From contig JALNYZ010000010.1 in the NCBI GenBank assembly GCA_023229575.1, positions 91,111 to 155,110 of the forward strand: a DNA stretch of 64,000 nt, in the 5' to 3' direction. The stretch is from Prolixibacteraceae bacterium (GTDB taxonomy: Bacteria; Bacteroidota; Bacteroidia; Bacteroidales; Prolixibacteraceae). Positions 1 through 9,601 of this stretch are shown here, piece by piece (position 1 is the stretch's first letter; every line of letters begins with the position of its first letter). The translations under genes and the position numbers were made by a program. The notes beneath the pieces were generated by a model. That model saw only the letters and a program-made list of their open reading frames with translations. It made no database searches and was not told the DNA's origin.

Positions 1-1
1 C

Positions 2-1792
2 TCTGGTCTTATTTACGGGCTGACAGATATGGGAGATGCTACTTTGTCGGCAGGTAATCACACCTTCAAGTTTACTGTCATCGGTAAAAATGTTTCTTCT
101 ATTAATTATAAGCTGAGCTTCGATTACATAGAACTGACACCTGTCGCGGGAGCCAGCATACCTACACTTGCGGCGACCACCGCTGCTTCAGCTATAACCG
201 GAACCACCGCGACAAGTGGCGGGAATGTAACGGGTGATGGCGGAGCAACTGTTACAACCCGCGGGGTTTGTTGGAGTACATCAGCAAACCCGACAATTGC
301 GAACAGTAAAACTACAAATGGCACTGGCACAGGAACATTTACAAGTTCAATAACCGGATTGACAGCCGGTACATTCTATTACGTAAGAGCATATGCTACC
401 AACAGCGCAGGAACAGGTTATGGTACCCAGATATCGTTTACCACTGTCAGCGTACCTATACTCGCGGCAACCACCGCCGCTTCATCCGTAACCGAAACCA
501 CCGCGACAAGTGGCGGGAATGTAACGGGTGATGGCGGAGCAGCTGTTACAGCCCGCGGGGTTTGCTGGAGTACATCAGCAAACCCGACAATTGCGAACAG
601 TAAAACTACAAACGGCACAGGCACAGGAACATTTACGAGTTCATTAACCGGATTGACAGCAAATACCCTCTATTACGTGAGGGCTTACGCTACCAACAGT
701 ATGGGGACAGGTTACGGTACCCAGGTGTCGTTTACTACTACTTTCGAAGTGAATGTGCTTACTACAGGTGCAACGCCTAATGACGGTACCGATGATACCG
801 GGGCAATCCAAACAGCAGTAAATCAGGTTTCTGCTCACGGGAGTGGAACTGTTTTAGTGCCCGATGGAACATATATGATAAATGCACTTGTCTCTGTGAA
901 TTTAGCAAGTAATATGACATTTAAAATGACAAGCGGGGCTATACTTAAGGCGATACCTAATGCAGAATTAGGTTATAGTATTATTAAAATATCAGGAAAA
1001 ACTAATGTTCAAGTCACTGGAGGTAAGGTAGAAGGAGAGCGGCATGAACATCTTACCCCTGGAGATTATATTAGCAGCCCAGACCCATACTTATACGGTC
1101 AATGGGGGTATGGAATCGACATAGGCAATTCAAGTTATATATCTATCTTGGGCGTTACTGCTACAGAATGTTGGGGAGATGGGTTTTTAATCGGCGAAGG
1201 ACCTGGGCCCTGCAGTAACATCACACTTGACGGGGTTGTAGCTGATGATAATCGTCGTCAGGGGATATCAATCACTTGGGCGGATGGCGTATTGATTGAA
1301 AACTCTATCTTTAAGAACACTATAGGTCAAGCACCCCAGTCAGGAATGGACATAGAGCCTGATCCCGGCGGCGATTATGTGCGTAATGTACAGATATTAA
1401 ATAATCAATTTCTTAATAATCATAATACCGGGTTTGTGATATTTTCCGCAGGCACTCCGGAAGTAAGTAATATAACCGTGACAGGTAATACCATTTCTGG
1501 TAATTGGTGGGGTATAAGCACCTTTAACTCAAGAAGTGGAATTACAATAAGCAATAATACAATAACATCCAGTTCTTCTGTTGATGCGATTACAATACAG
1601 GGAAGCACATCTATAAATAATACGTATAATTATAACACAATATCAGTTAGTCCTACTCTCACTGGCTCTCAGGCAGGAATAAGGTTCATAAATGGAGCAA
1701 CCGGCAACACTGCTATTCACAACACTATTTCAGGCTATCCTTATACAGTTAAGGATGACGTTGGCGGCAATACGATTAGTCCCAATCCGTGA
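2..1792 (+). CDS. Secreted right-handed beta-helix (pectate-lyase-superfamily) protein with two Fn3-like repeats, 5' end outside window
   Basis: The frame is open from the first bases, so the gene starts upstream; the first internal ATG is at 29. The visible order is the tail of a beta-sandwich domain ending in DYIELTP, two 98-residue Fn3-like repeats (each with GVCWSTS and YYVRAYATN), then a beta-helix of about 350 residues opening with the usual NDGTDDTGAIQ and VLVPDGTY motifs. Later rungs carry GDGFLIG, DDNRRQGIS and GMDIEP. These motifs are typical of pectate_lyase_3-type proteins. I see no GH28 catalytic set (NTD, GDD, GHG), so the activity is open: a polysaccharide lyase, an epimerase or a binding protein. 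The helix domain is clearly paralogous to that of the next gene. The glycan-degrading neighbours support a cell-surface or periplasmic role. Confidence 0.8.
   Translation, partial: SGLIYGLTDMGDATLSAGNHTFKFTVIGKNVSSINYKLSFDYIELTPVAGASIPTLAATTAASAITGTTATSGGNVTGDGGATVTTRGVCWSTSANPTIANSKTTNGTGTGTFTSSITGLTAGTFYYVRAYATNSAGTGYGTQISFTTVSVPILAATTAASSVTETTATSGGNVTGDGGAAVTARGVCWSTSANPTIANSKTTNGTGTGTFTSSLTGLTANTLYYVRAYATNSMGTGYGTQVSFTTTFEVNVLTTGATPNDGTDDTGAIQTAVNQVSAHGSGTVLVPDGTYMINALVSVNLASNMTFKMTSGAILKAIPNAELGYSIIKISGKTNVQVTGGKVEGERHEHLTPGDYISSPDPYLYGQWGYGIDIGNSSYISILGVTATECWGDGFLIGEGPGPCSNITLDGVVADDNRRQGISITWADGVLIENSIFKNTIGQAPQSGMDIEPDPGGDYVRNVQILNNQFLNNHNTGFVIFSAGTPEVSNITVTGNTISGNWWGISTFNSRSGITISNNTITSSSSVDAITIQGSTSINNTYNYNTISVSPTLTGSQAGIRFINGATGNTAIHNTISGYPYTVKDDVGGNTISPNP
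161..748 (+). repeat. Two tandem 294-bp Fn3-like coding repeats
   Basis: Copy 1 starts at about 161 and copy 2 at about 455, a period of 294 bp or 98 codons. Long stretches are nearly identical in DNA, for example around CGCGACAAGTGGCGGGAATG. This suggests recent duplication or gene conversion rather than old domain homology. A third copy lies in the next gene. Confidence 0.85.
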
Positions 1793-1862
1793 AATAGTTT
1801 TCCATCAAAATCTAGGAGGGGTTCCATGTTGGAATTTCCTTAAAAAAGTAATTTGAAATGCC

Positions 1863-1932
1863 GGAAAGTGATGTATGTTGCTTGTAATTAAAGTGTTAAA
1901 GCGGCAAATGCAAACAAGGAACATCACTTTCC
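1863..1932. repeat. Inverted repeat between the two beta-helix genes
   Basis: GGAAAGTGATGT at 1863-1874 is perfectly complementary to ACATCACTTTCC at 1921-1932. Pairing can continue inward after a 4-nt bulge (TGCTTGT against ACAAGGA, one mismatch). No U-tract follows, so it is not a standard terminator. It may be a regulatory hairpin or a small mobile-element remnant. Confidence 0.5.
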
Positions 1933-2020
1933 TGATGAAAAGCCAAAGAAAAAATTAAGTAATCAATCCATAGTTGTTAAGTCCGCTTTTAAGGCAGCAA
2001 TCTTTAAAATTATTTTGATC

Positions 2021-3562
2021 ATGAAGAAAAGATTAATAATTGTTCTCGAGATAATATTATTGTTTTCCACGGGCTGTCGCGGGAAAGAAGATATACCTGT
2101 TGCCGTGCCCGGCATACCTGTACTCGCGACAACCACAGCTGCTTCGTCCGTAACCGGGACCACCGCGACAAGCGGAGGGGATGTAACGGGCGGCGGCGGA
2201 GCGGGCGTTACAGCCCGCGGGGTTTGCTGGAGTACGTCGCCAAATCCGACAATTGCGAACAGTAAAACCACAGACGGTACAGGAACAGGAACATTTACAA
2301 GTTCAATAACCGGATTAACAGCCGGTACACTCTATTACCTGAGAGCTTACGCGACCAACAGGGCGGGAACAGGTTATGGTACCCAGATGTCGTTTGCTAC
2401 TCTTGCGGACAATATCATCAATGTGAAGAATCAGCCGTATAACGCGACCGGCAATGGTAGTACTGATGATACGGAAGCTATTCAGGCAGCTATAAATGCT
2501 TGTGTATCTGGCGGAACTGTTTTTGTGCCGGATGGTACGTATATGATTCAGCAGAAGTTTTACGGCAGTGGCAACAATAGCAATGGGAACGGAAGGTGGC
2601 TTGAGGGCGGGGTGGAATTAAAAAGCAATATGACATTCAAGATGTCAAGTGGAGCTGTTCTCAAGGAGATTACAAACAACTCCGGTTCATACGCAATTAT
2701 TAATATCAGGAAGGCTCAGAATGTCAATGTCATTGGAGGTACCGTGCAGGGCGACCGTGCGACGCACTCAAGAGAATATGAATATAACGAGACGATGGAT
2801 TATGGAGGCCAGGATGGCAATGGTATTTCAATAGAATTCAGTCAAAATATTTACATCGAAGGAGTGAAGGCGATAGACTGCTGGGGCGATGGATTTATGA
2901 TGGGTGGCGATTATGGAGGTGTTTGGGGCTTTATGCCCAATAAAAATATCACATTTGACTCTGTAGTGGCTGATAATAACCGCAGGCAGGGATTATCTAT
3001 TATTGCTGGGGAAACAGTGGCCGTTAAAAACTCCGTTTTCAGGAACACGCACGGACACGCGCCACAGGCCGGTATAGACATTGAACCGAATGTGGGTAAG
3101 CCCCGCCAAAACCCGCCGGATGGTGTGATGACAACCGGTGATATTGTCAAAGATGTCCTGATTGTTAACAATCAATTTATAAACAATAATGGTTGTCAGA
3201 TAGATGTTTTTAGCTGGGTTGGACATACATCCTATGTTACCATTACAGGAAATACATTCGCGACTTTCTACGGAGTGGGGACTTATGGTGGTAACCCTAA
3301 GTTTAATTGGAATTATGGAACCGGGATACGTTTAGATACTAAGCCTGGTGACGGCGTCGCAGCAACCGTTACTGATAATTGGATAGGAACAGGGGATGTC
3401 GGAATTCAGATAGGTCCTGATTTTGGGGCGACAGGAAATACAATCACCGGCAACCACATAGGCGCCCCTACTCCTATTAAAGGAAACCAATCCGGAAATA
3501 CTGTGGGTAATAATACTTTATTGGTGGGAAGTTATCCAAATGGTTATCCTGGCGCCCCTTAA
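2021..3562 (+). CDS. Beta-helix lipoprotein with one Fn3-like repeat
   Basis: The 513-aa product starts at ATG 2021; an in-frame TTG at 2015 is less likely. A hydrophobic signal ends in the lipobox LFSTGC, so the protein is probably lipid-anchored. One Fn3-like repeat (about residues 30-130), almost identical in DNA to those upstream, is followed by a beta-helix with STDDTEAIQ, VFVPDGTY, GDGFMMG, DNNRRQGLSI and GIDIEPN. The last three motifs recur in the same order in the upstream gene, so the two are paralogues, probably a tandem duplication that diverged in the helix but kept homogenised repeats. No GH28 catalytic motifs are visible. It probably binds or cleaves an acidic polysaccharide such as pectin, but the activity is not shown by the sequence. 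Confidence 0.8.
   Translation: MKKRLIIVLEIILLFSTGCRGKEDIPVAVPGIPVLATTTAASSVTGTTATSGGDVTGGGGAGVTARGVCWSTSPNPTIANSKTTDGTGTGTFTSSITGLTAGTLYYLRAYATNRAGTGYGTQMSFATLADNIINVKNQPYNATGNGSTDDTEAIQAAINACVSGGTVFVPDGTYMIQQKFYGSGNNSNGNGRWLEGGVELKSNMTFKMSSGAVLKEITNNSGSYAIINIRKAQNVNVIGGTVQGDRATHSREYEYNETMDYGGQDGNGISIEFSQNIYIEGVKAIDCWGDGFMMGGDYGGVWGFMPNKNITFDSVVADNNRRQGLSIIAGETVAVKNSVFRNTHGHAPQAGIDIEPNVGKPRQNPPDGVMTTGDIVKDVLIVNNQFINNNGCQIDVFSWVGHTSYVTITGNTFATFYGVGTYGGNPKFNWNYGTGIRLDTKPGDGVAATVTDNWIGTGDVGIQIGPDFGATGNTITGNHIGAPTPIKGNQSGNTVGNNTLLVGSYPNGYPGAP
2117..2410 (+). repeat. Third copy of the 294-bp Fn3-like repeat
   Basis: This copy matches the pair at 161-748 closely in DNA. It differs mainly by small substitutions such as GGCGGCGGAGCG in place of GATGGCGGAGCA. 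Having the same repeat in two adjacent genes creates a substrate for unequal recombination that would fuse them. Confidence 0.8.
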
Positions 3563-3636
3563 CAATATGCCGGTTGTTAAAAAAAAATGCGCTGCAACAA
3601 TAACAATCAAATGATTAATCTTTAAAATTTATTATC

Positions 3637-5106
3637 ATGAAAAAAAACAGAAACGTTACACAGAAAACAACAATGTGGCCGGTATTAATTATTTCAGTAG
3701 CGCTAAGTTTGCTGGTGAGTATGAGCTGTACCAAGAAAACCTTACCTGTACCTGTCATCACCAGCCCGCTTACCGCTTCAGGAATGGTAGGTTCAGCTTT
3801 TTCATACACGATCACGGCATCGGGTGATCCGATTGGATTTGGCGCAACGCCTCTGCCTGCCGGACTATACATTAACAATACGACCGGCGTTATTTCGGGT
3901 ACACCAACTACACCAGGAAGTTTCAATGTACCAATTAGCGCTACGAATGTTCCGGGTACGACCACCGGTTCAGGGACAGCAACGCTGGTGATCACGATTG
4001 CACCTCAGGTGCCTGTCATCAACAGCATTCTTACCAAACAAGGGACTACAGGTTTAGCCTTTTCATACACTATCACAGCATCAGGCACTCCAACATCTTT
4101 TAGCGCTGCGCCCCTGCCTGCAGGACTATCAATTAACACCGCGACCGGCGTTATATCGGGTACGCCGACTACCGCTGCAAGCACCAATGTAGCAATTGGC
4201 GCTACCAATGTTAGCGGTACCGGAACAGCAACGTTGGCGATTGCTATTGCAGCTTCACTTCCACTACCGGTCATCACCAGCATTCTTACCAAACAAGGCA
4301 CTATAGGTTCGGCCTTTTCATACACTATCACGGCATCAGGCACTCCAACATCCTTTAGCGCGACGCCCCTGCCCGCGGGACTATCATTTAACGCCGCGAC
4401 CGGCGTTATTTCGGGTACGCCAACAACCGCGGCAACCACCAATGTAACAATTGGCGCTACCAATGTTACCGGTACAGGATCAGCAACGCTGGCGATTACG
4501 ATTGATGCTGCCAATAACTCCTTTGTCGTAAAAAAGAACGCTAAAACAATAACAATCGACGGGACCCTTTCCGAATGCAGTTGGACAAATGCAAATTCAA
4601 TTACATTTACCAACCCGACATTTAGTAATAATGCAGTAAAAGTAAGGACGTTATGGGACAACACCAATCTTTACATCGCGTATGAAGTAACGGACAGCCA
4701 AATAGAAAATCCAGCTGTTAATCCTTGGGAGCAAGATGCCATTGAATTGTTCCTCGATATCGGGCATGAAAAATCAGCTACGATGGATACAAACGATTAC
4801 CAGATTATAATCACTGCATTAAATTCAAATCCCGTCAATTATTATGCTGCTGCAGCTGGTAAAACAATACAGAAGGCCATTACCACCTCAGGATCCGGTT
4901 ATATTGTTGAGATTGCGGTACCATGGGCACAGATTGGCACAACCCCTGTTCCAGATAAAACGCTGGGCATCCTCTTCTCCAATGATGACATGGATGGCGG
5001 TGTTACAAACTCATTTGACTGGAAGAACCTGATAGAAAGCGGTGGGTTTAAACGTCCCAATTTGTGGGGGGATATTAGTCTTTCAAGTGCAGTGGCATGT
5101 CCATGA
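3637..5106 (+). CDS. Lipoprotein with three putative Ig (He_PIG-like) repeats and a C-terminal CBM9-like sugar-binding domain
   Basis: The 489-aa product has an N-terminal membrane segment ending in a lipobox (SMSC at about residue 31). Three repeats of about 85 residues follow, each with FSYTITASG, PLPAGL and TGVISGTPTT, which is the putative-Ig signature of bacterial surface proteins. The last 190 residues (IDGTLSECSW, YIAYEVTDSQ, WEQDAIELFLD, FDWKN) match the CBM9-like domain that binds carbohydrate reducing ends in family 9 modules. There is no catalytic module. I infer a surface glycan-binding protein that presents a sugar-binding head on an Ig stalk for the nearby hydrolases. The repeats are also close in DNA. 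Confidence 0.8.
   Translation: MKKNRNVTQKTTMWPVLIISVALSLLVSMSCTKKTLPVPVITSPLTASGMVGSAFSYTITASGDPIGFGATPLPAGLYINNTTGVISGTPTTPGSFNVPISATNVPGTTTGSGTATLVITIAPQVPVINSILTKQGTTGLAFSYTITASGTPTSFSAAPLPAGLSINTATGVISGTPTTAASTNVAIGATNVSGTGTATLAIAIAASLPLPVITSILTKQGTIGSAFSYTITASGTPTSFSATPLPAGLSFNAATGVISGTPTTAATTNVTIGATNVTGTGSATLAITIDAANNSFVVKKNAKTITIDGTLSECSWTNANSITFTNPTFSNNAVKVRTLWDNTNLYIAYEVTDSQIENPAVNPWEQDAIELFLDIGHEKSATMDTNDYQIIITALNSNPVNYYAAAAGKTIQKAITTSGSGYIVEIAVPWAQIGTTPVPDKTLGILFSNDDMDGGVTNSFDWKNLIESGGFKRPNLWGDISLSSAVACP
3751..4509 (+). repeat. Three tandem Ig-like coding repeats (periods 261 and 255 bp)
   Basis: Repeat units begin at about 3751, 4012 and 4267 (CCTGTCATC or CCGGTCATC). Units 2 and 3 are nearly identical in DNA, including the shared CATTCTTACCAAACAAG. 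This points to recent expansion of the stalk. Confidence 0.8.
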
Positions 5107-5410
5107 TGGTGATGGTATCCACTTCACCAGCCCTAAGAGTCCAGGTAAAAGACCGTTAAGGTCCATTACTCAGGCTTTCCAGCGGTAGGCAGACGAACTT
5201 CTCAGTCATATATTATATATGATTGAGAGGTGAGTCTGTGTTATAAGAAGACCATAATTATACAGGGACATTATTGGGCAAAATCATCAGTCGGAACAGA
5301 TTTCGGCCTGGCCCCGGCCCTAGCAAAGAACAGATGTGACAGTTCAAGCGGGTCAGTACCTTTACGAGGACAATAAACATTAAAAAACAAATTATTTACA
5401 CGTGAATATA
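5107..5410. other. Non-coding gap with an AT-rich palindrome
   Basis: This 304-bp gap separates the lipoprotein from the first GH31 gene. Its only clear structure is an 11-of-12 paired hairpin at 5201-5227 (CTCAGTCATATA, 3-nt loop, TATATGATTGAG). It lacks a U-tract, so it may be a protein-binding site or mRNA hairpin rather than a terminator. No convincing Bacteroidetes -7 box was found, and no gene is supported. Confidence 0.45.
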
Positions 5411-7924
5411 ATGGGATTATATAGTTTCAATTTTCGATTTTCTTTGAGAAGGGATATCCGGCTAATAACCGGAATTATGTGTTTTATGGTTTTCCCGGCA
5501 AGCGCAAGTATCATTGCCACCGACTTAGTTGTCAATAATGATAAGGAATTACCGTTTTTGAAAATAACAAATGATACTTATATTTTTAATAATAAATCAT
5601 CGCGGCTTATTATCGATAAACATACCTGGCAAATGAAGCTTGCCGATACTGAAGGCCGGGAGCACTATACTGATTATCAAAAACCGTCTTTCTTTGTTCA
5701 GGGCAGTTGGATTTCTGCTGAAGGGAATTCGAAAGTCGAATTAAAAGGGGGAAAGGATATTTTGATAAGGATTTCGGGAGAAAAGGGGGTAAATTTTGAA
5801 ATCGAGGTAAATAGTGTCAGTGAATACGGGTTCCGGATAAAAACGAGAAGTCCGGGCCAGAAGATTTCAGGTATCCGTAGAGTTGTTAAACTAAATCCGG
5901 TAGAAGAAATATACGGATTCGGTGAGATGTGGAATGGGCATGTGGCGCAAAGAGGCCAATCTTTTGATCTTTGGGATAAAACAGGGACCCCTGACGAGTG
6001 TGCTTATATGCCATACTTTGTTTCTACAAACAATTATGCATTTTTTTTGAATTATGGAGGATTGGTGAAATTTGATATTGGTAAAAGAAAATCAGATGAA
6101 TTGGTTATTGAATCCCCTGTTGGAGAACAGGATATTACACTGGTTTTGGGTGAATCAATTCAATCGGTTATCCGCAATTTTCTTACCATAACCGGAATGC
6201 CCGCGAAACCGCCCCGTTGGTCATTTAAACCCTGGTTCTGGCTGGAAGATAACCCTTTTGCCCCGGGGGATTCCAGTGGTAGTCCCACTTCCGGCAATAA
6301 TACCAGACCGAAGAGTGATTTAAATCCGATAAAAGGGGAGGATTTTATAAAAATGGTAAGGAAGCTTCATGAAATGAATATCCCTATAGGGGTGACCTGG
6401 TTTGAGCCATACTGGCAGGATGCGCGCACCTCAATGATTCCTGATCCGGCATTTAGCCTTAATCTTAAAAGATTGATAAAAGAATTAAGTGATTTAGGGG
6501 TTAACACGCTTGCATGGACTGTACCCTATACTACCAATGAAGCATCAAACTGGAAAGAAGCGATTGAGAAAGGTTATTTAGTAAAAAAACCAGGAAAGAA
6601 TCCTGATGAAGGGAATGTTAAAATATCAAAATCGGGAGAACTTGAAGGGGAATATTACAACTTTATTGATTATTTCAATCCCGAAGCTTGTCGCTGGTGG
6701 CAGAAACAGATTGATCAGGCGCTTGCTCTGGGACTGAAAGGCTTCAAGCTGGATGCAGGGCAGGATTTGCCTGCAGATGCAGTTCTTTACGGTGGGCGAA
6801 TGGGTAAAGATGTTCATAACTCTTATGCACTGGAATACAATCGAATATTTTATGAAACTTTAAAGAAGAAATACGGAGACGATTTTCTAATGATCCCACG
6901 CGCTGCCTGGGTTGGATCCTCGGCCAACACCAATTCCAAGTGGCATGGCGATCTGACCGGGAGTTTTACCAATAATGGACTTCCTTCTACTATCTATTCC
7001 GCATTATCGCTTTCTTTTAGCGGGCTTCCTTTTGTTTCAACTGATATAGGAGGTTACATGAACCGATATGTAACCGAAGATGTCTGGGTGCGCTGGGCTC
7101 AATTTGGAGCTATGTTGCCAGGTATGCAAACATTGCATATGCCTTGGTGGTTCTCTGAAAAAGCACAGGATCATTATCGCTATTTAAGCTGGCTGCACAC
7201 CGATCTGACTCCTTTGTGGAACACACTTGCCAATGAAGCCCATGAAACAGGGGCCCCGGTAGTTCGACACCTTGTATGGGGTTTTCAGGACGACCCCGAC
7301 ACCTGGCGGGTTGATGATCAGTTCATGGTAGGTTCATCGATATTAGTTGCTCCTATAATAGATACCAGGGAATCAAGGGACGTTTATCTGCCTGAAGGTA
7401 AATGGATTGACTTCTGGGATGAAAATAAGGTTATTTCCGGCCCAAAAAAAATTACCTGGTCGGGTTTTAAGGAAACTATATGGAAATTCCCCTTGTTTAT
7501 CAGGGAAGGGGCGATTATCCCGATGGAAATAAGTAACAGTTACAGTGGATTCGGGTGGTCTGAATCAAAAGGTTACGTAACTATGTCTATTTGGCCTAAA
7601 ATGAAAGGTAAAAGCCAATTCGAGTTAAATGATACAGGAGACAAGGTACAATTTGACGTTGAACAGACTGAAAAGGATATTATGCTAAAATGGAATAAAA
7701 CAAACAACGATTATTTGTTTAGAATAAATTTCACAGGAGGAGCAGCTCCTGTGAAGATTGAAATGGGTGAATTAAATAAAGAATTTGTTCAAGAGTTTAA
7801 AGACATTGAGCGATTCAAAGCAAGCCAGGAAAATGGATGGTATTTTGATCTTATAACTCAAAAAATATGGATAAGGATTAAGAACGATAATTCCCTGGGA
7901 TGTATTACAGTGTTTAAAGTCTGA
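5411..7924 (+). CDS. GH31 family glycosidase
   Basis: The 837-aa product starts at ATG 5411 (GTG 5402 is the alternative) and has a hydrophobic export signal ending near FPASAS. A mutarotase-like N-terminal beta-sandwich (IYGFGEMWNG) is followed by a TIM barrel. GFKLDAGQD (D near residue 447) carries the expected GH31 nucleophile and WHGD (D near 513) the acid/base. FVSTDIGGYM, common in the family, follows, and then the C-terminal beta domains. GH31 enzymes are retaining alpha-glycosidases (alpha-glucosidase, alpha-xylosidase, alpha-galactosidase, sulfoquinovosidase), and the substrate cannot be set from motifs. A second, shorter GH31 gene follows 44 bp downstream, so the two probably act on one glycan. 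Confidence 0.88.
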   Translation: MGLYSFNFRFSLRRDIRLITGIMCFMVFPASASIIATDLVVNNDKELPFLKITNDTYIFNNKSSRLIIDKHTWQMKLADTEGREHYTDYQKPSFFVQGSWISAEGNSKVELKGGKDILIRISGEKGVNFEIEVNSVSEYGFRIKTRSPGQKISGIRRVVKLNPVEEIYGFGEMWNGHVAQRGQSFDLWDKTGTPDECAYMPYFVSTNNYAFFLNYGGLVKFDIGKRKSDELVIESPVGEQDITLVLGESIQSVIRNFLTITGMPAKPPRWSFKPWFWLEDNPFAPGDSSGSPTSGNNTRPKSDLNPIKGEDFIKMVRKLHEMNIPIGVTWFEPYWQDARTSMIPDPAFSLNLKRLIKELSDLGVNTLAWTVPYTTNEASNWKEAIEKGYLVKKPGKNPDEGNVKISKSGELEGEYYNFIDYFNPEACRWWQKQIDQALALGLKGFKLDAGQDLPADAVLYGGRMGKDVHNSYALEYNRIFYETLKKKYGDDFLMIPRAAWVGSSANTNSKWHGDLTGSFTNNGLPSTIYSALSLSFSGLPFVSTDIGGYMNRYVTEDVWVRWAQFGAMLPGMQTLHMPWWFSEKAQDHYRYLSWLHTDLTPLWNTLANEAHETGAPVVRHLVWGFQDDPDTWRVDDQFMVGSSILVAPIIDTRESRDVYLPEGKWIDFWDENKVISGPKKITWSGFKETIWKFPLFIREGAIIPMEISNSYSGFGWSESKGYVTMSIWPKMKGKSQFELNDTGDKVQFDVEQTEKDIMLKWNKTNNDYLFRINFTGGAAPVKIEMGELNKEFVQEFKDIERFKASQENGWYFDLITQKIWIRIKNDNSLGCITVFKV

Positions 7925-7968
7925 CTAAAACAGTTTCTAAAAAATCACATTAAATAAATTTGAAAAAT

Positions 7969-9585
7969 ATGACTAATAGAATTTTAACAGGATTTTTACT
8001 TATACTATTTGTTACAAATCTGTCTTTTGCCCAAACGCAGGACCCATCAGGAAAAATTATTCTTGAAAATGGCGAAAAGGTATGGGCCGGAGTTATCAAT
8101 GACGGTCATCTCATGCCCTTTCAGGGCAATTATGCTATGGATTTTTCCGATGACAATAAATATAACCAGCTTCAGCCGCTGATTCTTACCAGCAAAGGCC
8201 AGTATGTGTGGAGTGATCAGCCCTTTAAATTCGAAGTGAGAAACGACAAAATTATTATCACAGATCCGAATAATGATGTAATTACCGGTAAATCGGGGAC
8301 AACACTGGCCGAAGTGCGGCGATTTGTTTCGAAGAAATATTTTCCAGCAAGCGGATTGCTTCCTGACACCATGTTATTTGCTGCACCACAGTACAATACA
8401 TGGATCGAACTTAATTACCATCAGAGTCAGGCCGCTATTTTGAAATATGCTAAAGCAATTATTGCCAACGGATTACCTGCCGGTGTTCTAATGCTTGATG
8501 ATACCTGGCAGGAAGATTATGGTCTTTGGGATTTCCATCCCAGACGATTTCCAAATCCCAAAGATATGATGGATCAACTTCATAAAATGGGATTTAAGGT
8601 AATGCTATGGATCTGTCCGTTCGTTAGTCCGGATCAAACACTTATTTACAACCAGTTGAGCAGTGAGAAGGCATTTTTGTTAGAGAAAGCCAAACCAACA
8701 GATACCTGGGAATCTGTAGTAAATCCTGTAATGATCCGCTGGTGGGATGGTGTTTCTGCAGAACTTGATTTCTCTAACCCCGCGGCAGTAAAATGGTTTA
8801 ATAGTCAATTGGACAGGCTGGTAAAGGATTGCAAGGTTGATGGATTTAAATTTGATGCCGGGGATATGCTCTTTTATCCGCCAAATGCTTTAAGCAGGGG
8901 AAAAATTACTCCAAACCAGCATTGTGAATTGTATGCACAATTTGGTTTGCGTTTTCCGCTCAATGAATATCGCGCCTGCTGGAAAATGGGTGGTCAACCA
9001 CTTGGCCAGAGACTTACTGATAAAAAACATACATGGGAAGATCTTCAGGCACTCATACCTAATATGATTGTTGAAGGCCTTTCCGGTTACACTTTTTCCT
9101 GTCCGGATCTGATTGGCGGCGGACTGCTCGCTTCATTTGAAAATCCAGAATCAATCAATCAGGACCTGATTGTAAGATCAGCCCAATGTCATGCTTTGAT
9201 GCCAATGATGCAGTTTTCTGTTGCACCATGGAGGATATTGGATTTGCAGCATTTTGAGGCTGTAAAAAAGTGCGTGCAATCAAGAATGAAATTTACCCCA
9301 ATGATAATGAAGCTGGTAAGGGAATCGGCAATAACAGGCGACCCTATCCTGAGGAACATGGAATTCGTTTTCCCCAATCAAGGCTATGAAACTATTAACG
9401 ACCAGTTTATGATGGGCGATAACCTGCTTGTTGCGCCAGTAGTTCAGCCAGGGACAAACGGAAGAAGCGTCGTGCTCCCTAAAGGAACATGGAAATCTGA
9501 TGTCGGGATAGTCTATAAAGGCGGAAAGTCGATTTTTATTGATGTCCCTTTGGAAAGACTCCCCTATTTTGAAAAGGTCAAATAA
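7969..9585 (+). CDS. Compact GH31-type glycosidase
   Basis: The 538-aa product starts at ATG 7969 (an in-frame TTG at 7960 is less likely) and carries a signal peptide ending in LSFAQ. The TIM-barrel region has LMLDDTWQEDYG, VMLWICPFVSP, GFKFDAGD (nucleophile D near residue 296) and FSCPDLIGGG (D near 380, candidate acid/base). DQFMMGDNLLVAPV and LPKGTW mark the C-terminal beta domain of GH31. It is about 300 residues shorter than the preceding enzyme because the N-terminal sandwich is reduced. It is exported to the periplasm or surface. Its exact alpha-glycosidic substrate is unknown. Confidence 0.82.
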   Translation: MTNRILTGFLLILFVTNLSFAQTQDPSGKIILENGEKVWAGVINDGHLMPFQGNYAMDFSDDNKYNQLQPLILTSKGQYVWSDQPFKFEVRNDKIIITDPNNDVITGKSGTTLAEVRRFVSKKYFPASGLLPDTMLFAAPQYNTWIELNYHQSQAAILKYAKAIIANGLPAGVLMLDDTWQEDYGLWDFHPRRFPNPKDMMDQLHKMGFKVMLWICPFVSPDQTLIYNQLSSEKAFLLEKAKPTDTWESVVNPVMIRWWDGVSAELDFSNPAAVKWFNSQLDRLVKDCKVDGFKFDAGDMLFYPPNALSRGKITPNQHCELYAQFGLRFPLNEYRACWKMGGQPLGQRLTDKKHTWEDLQALIPNMIVEGLSGYTFSCPDLIGGGLLASFENPESINQDLIVRSAQCHALMPMMQFSVAPWRILDLQHFEAVKKCVQSRMKFTPMIMKLVRESAITGDPILRNMEFVFPNQGYETINDQFMMGDNLLVAPVVQPGTNGRSVVLPKGTWKSDVGIVYKGGKSIFIDVPLERLPYFEKVK

Positions 9586-9601
9586 AAAATTGATAGAGTA
9601 T

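Noticed and set aside
4005..4667. A 220-codon antisense frame across the Ig repeats
   Set aside because: It only mirrors the repeated coding sequence (repetitive VIVYEKA-type text) and has no domain.
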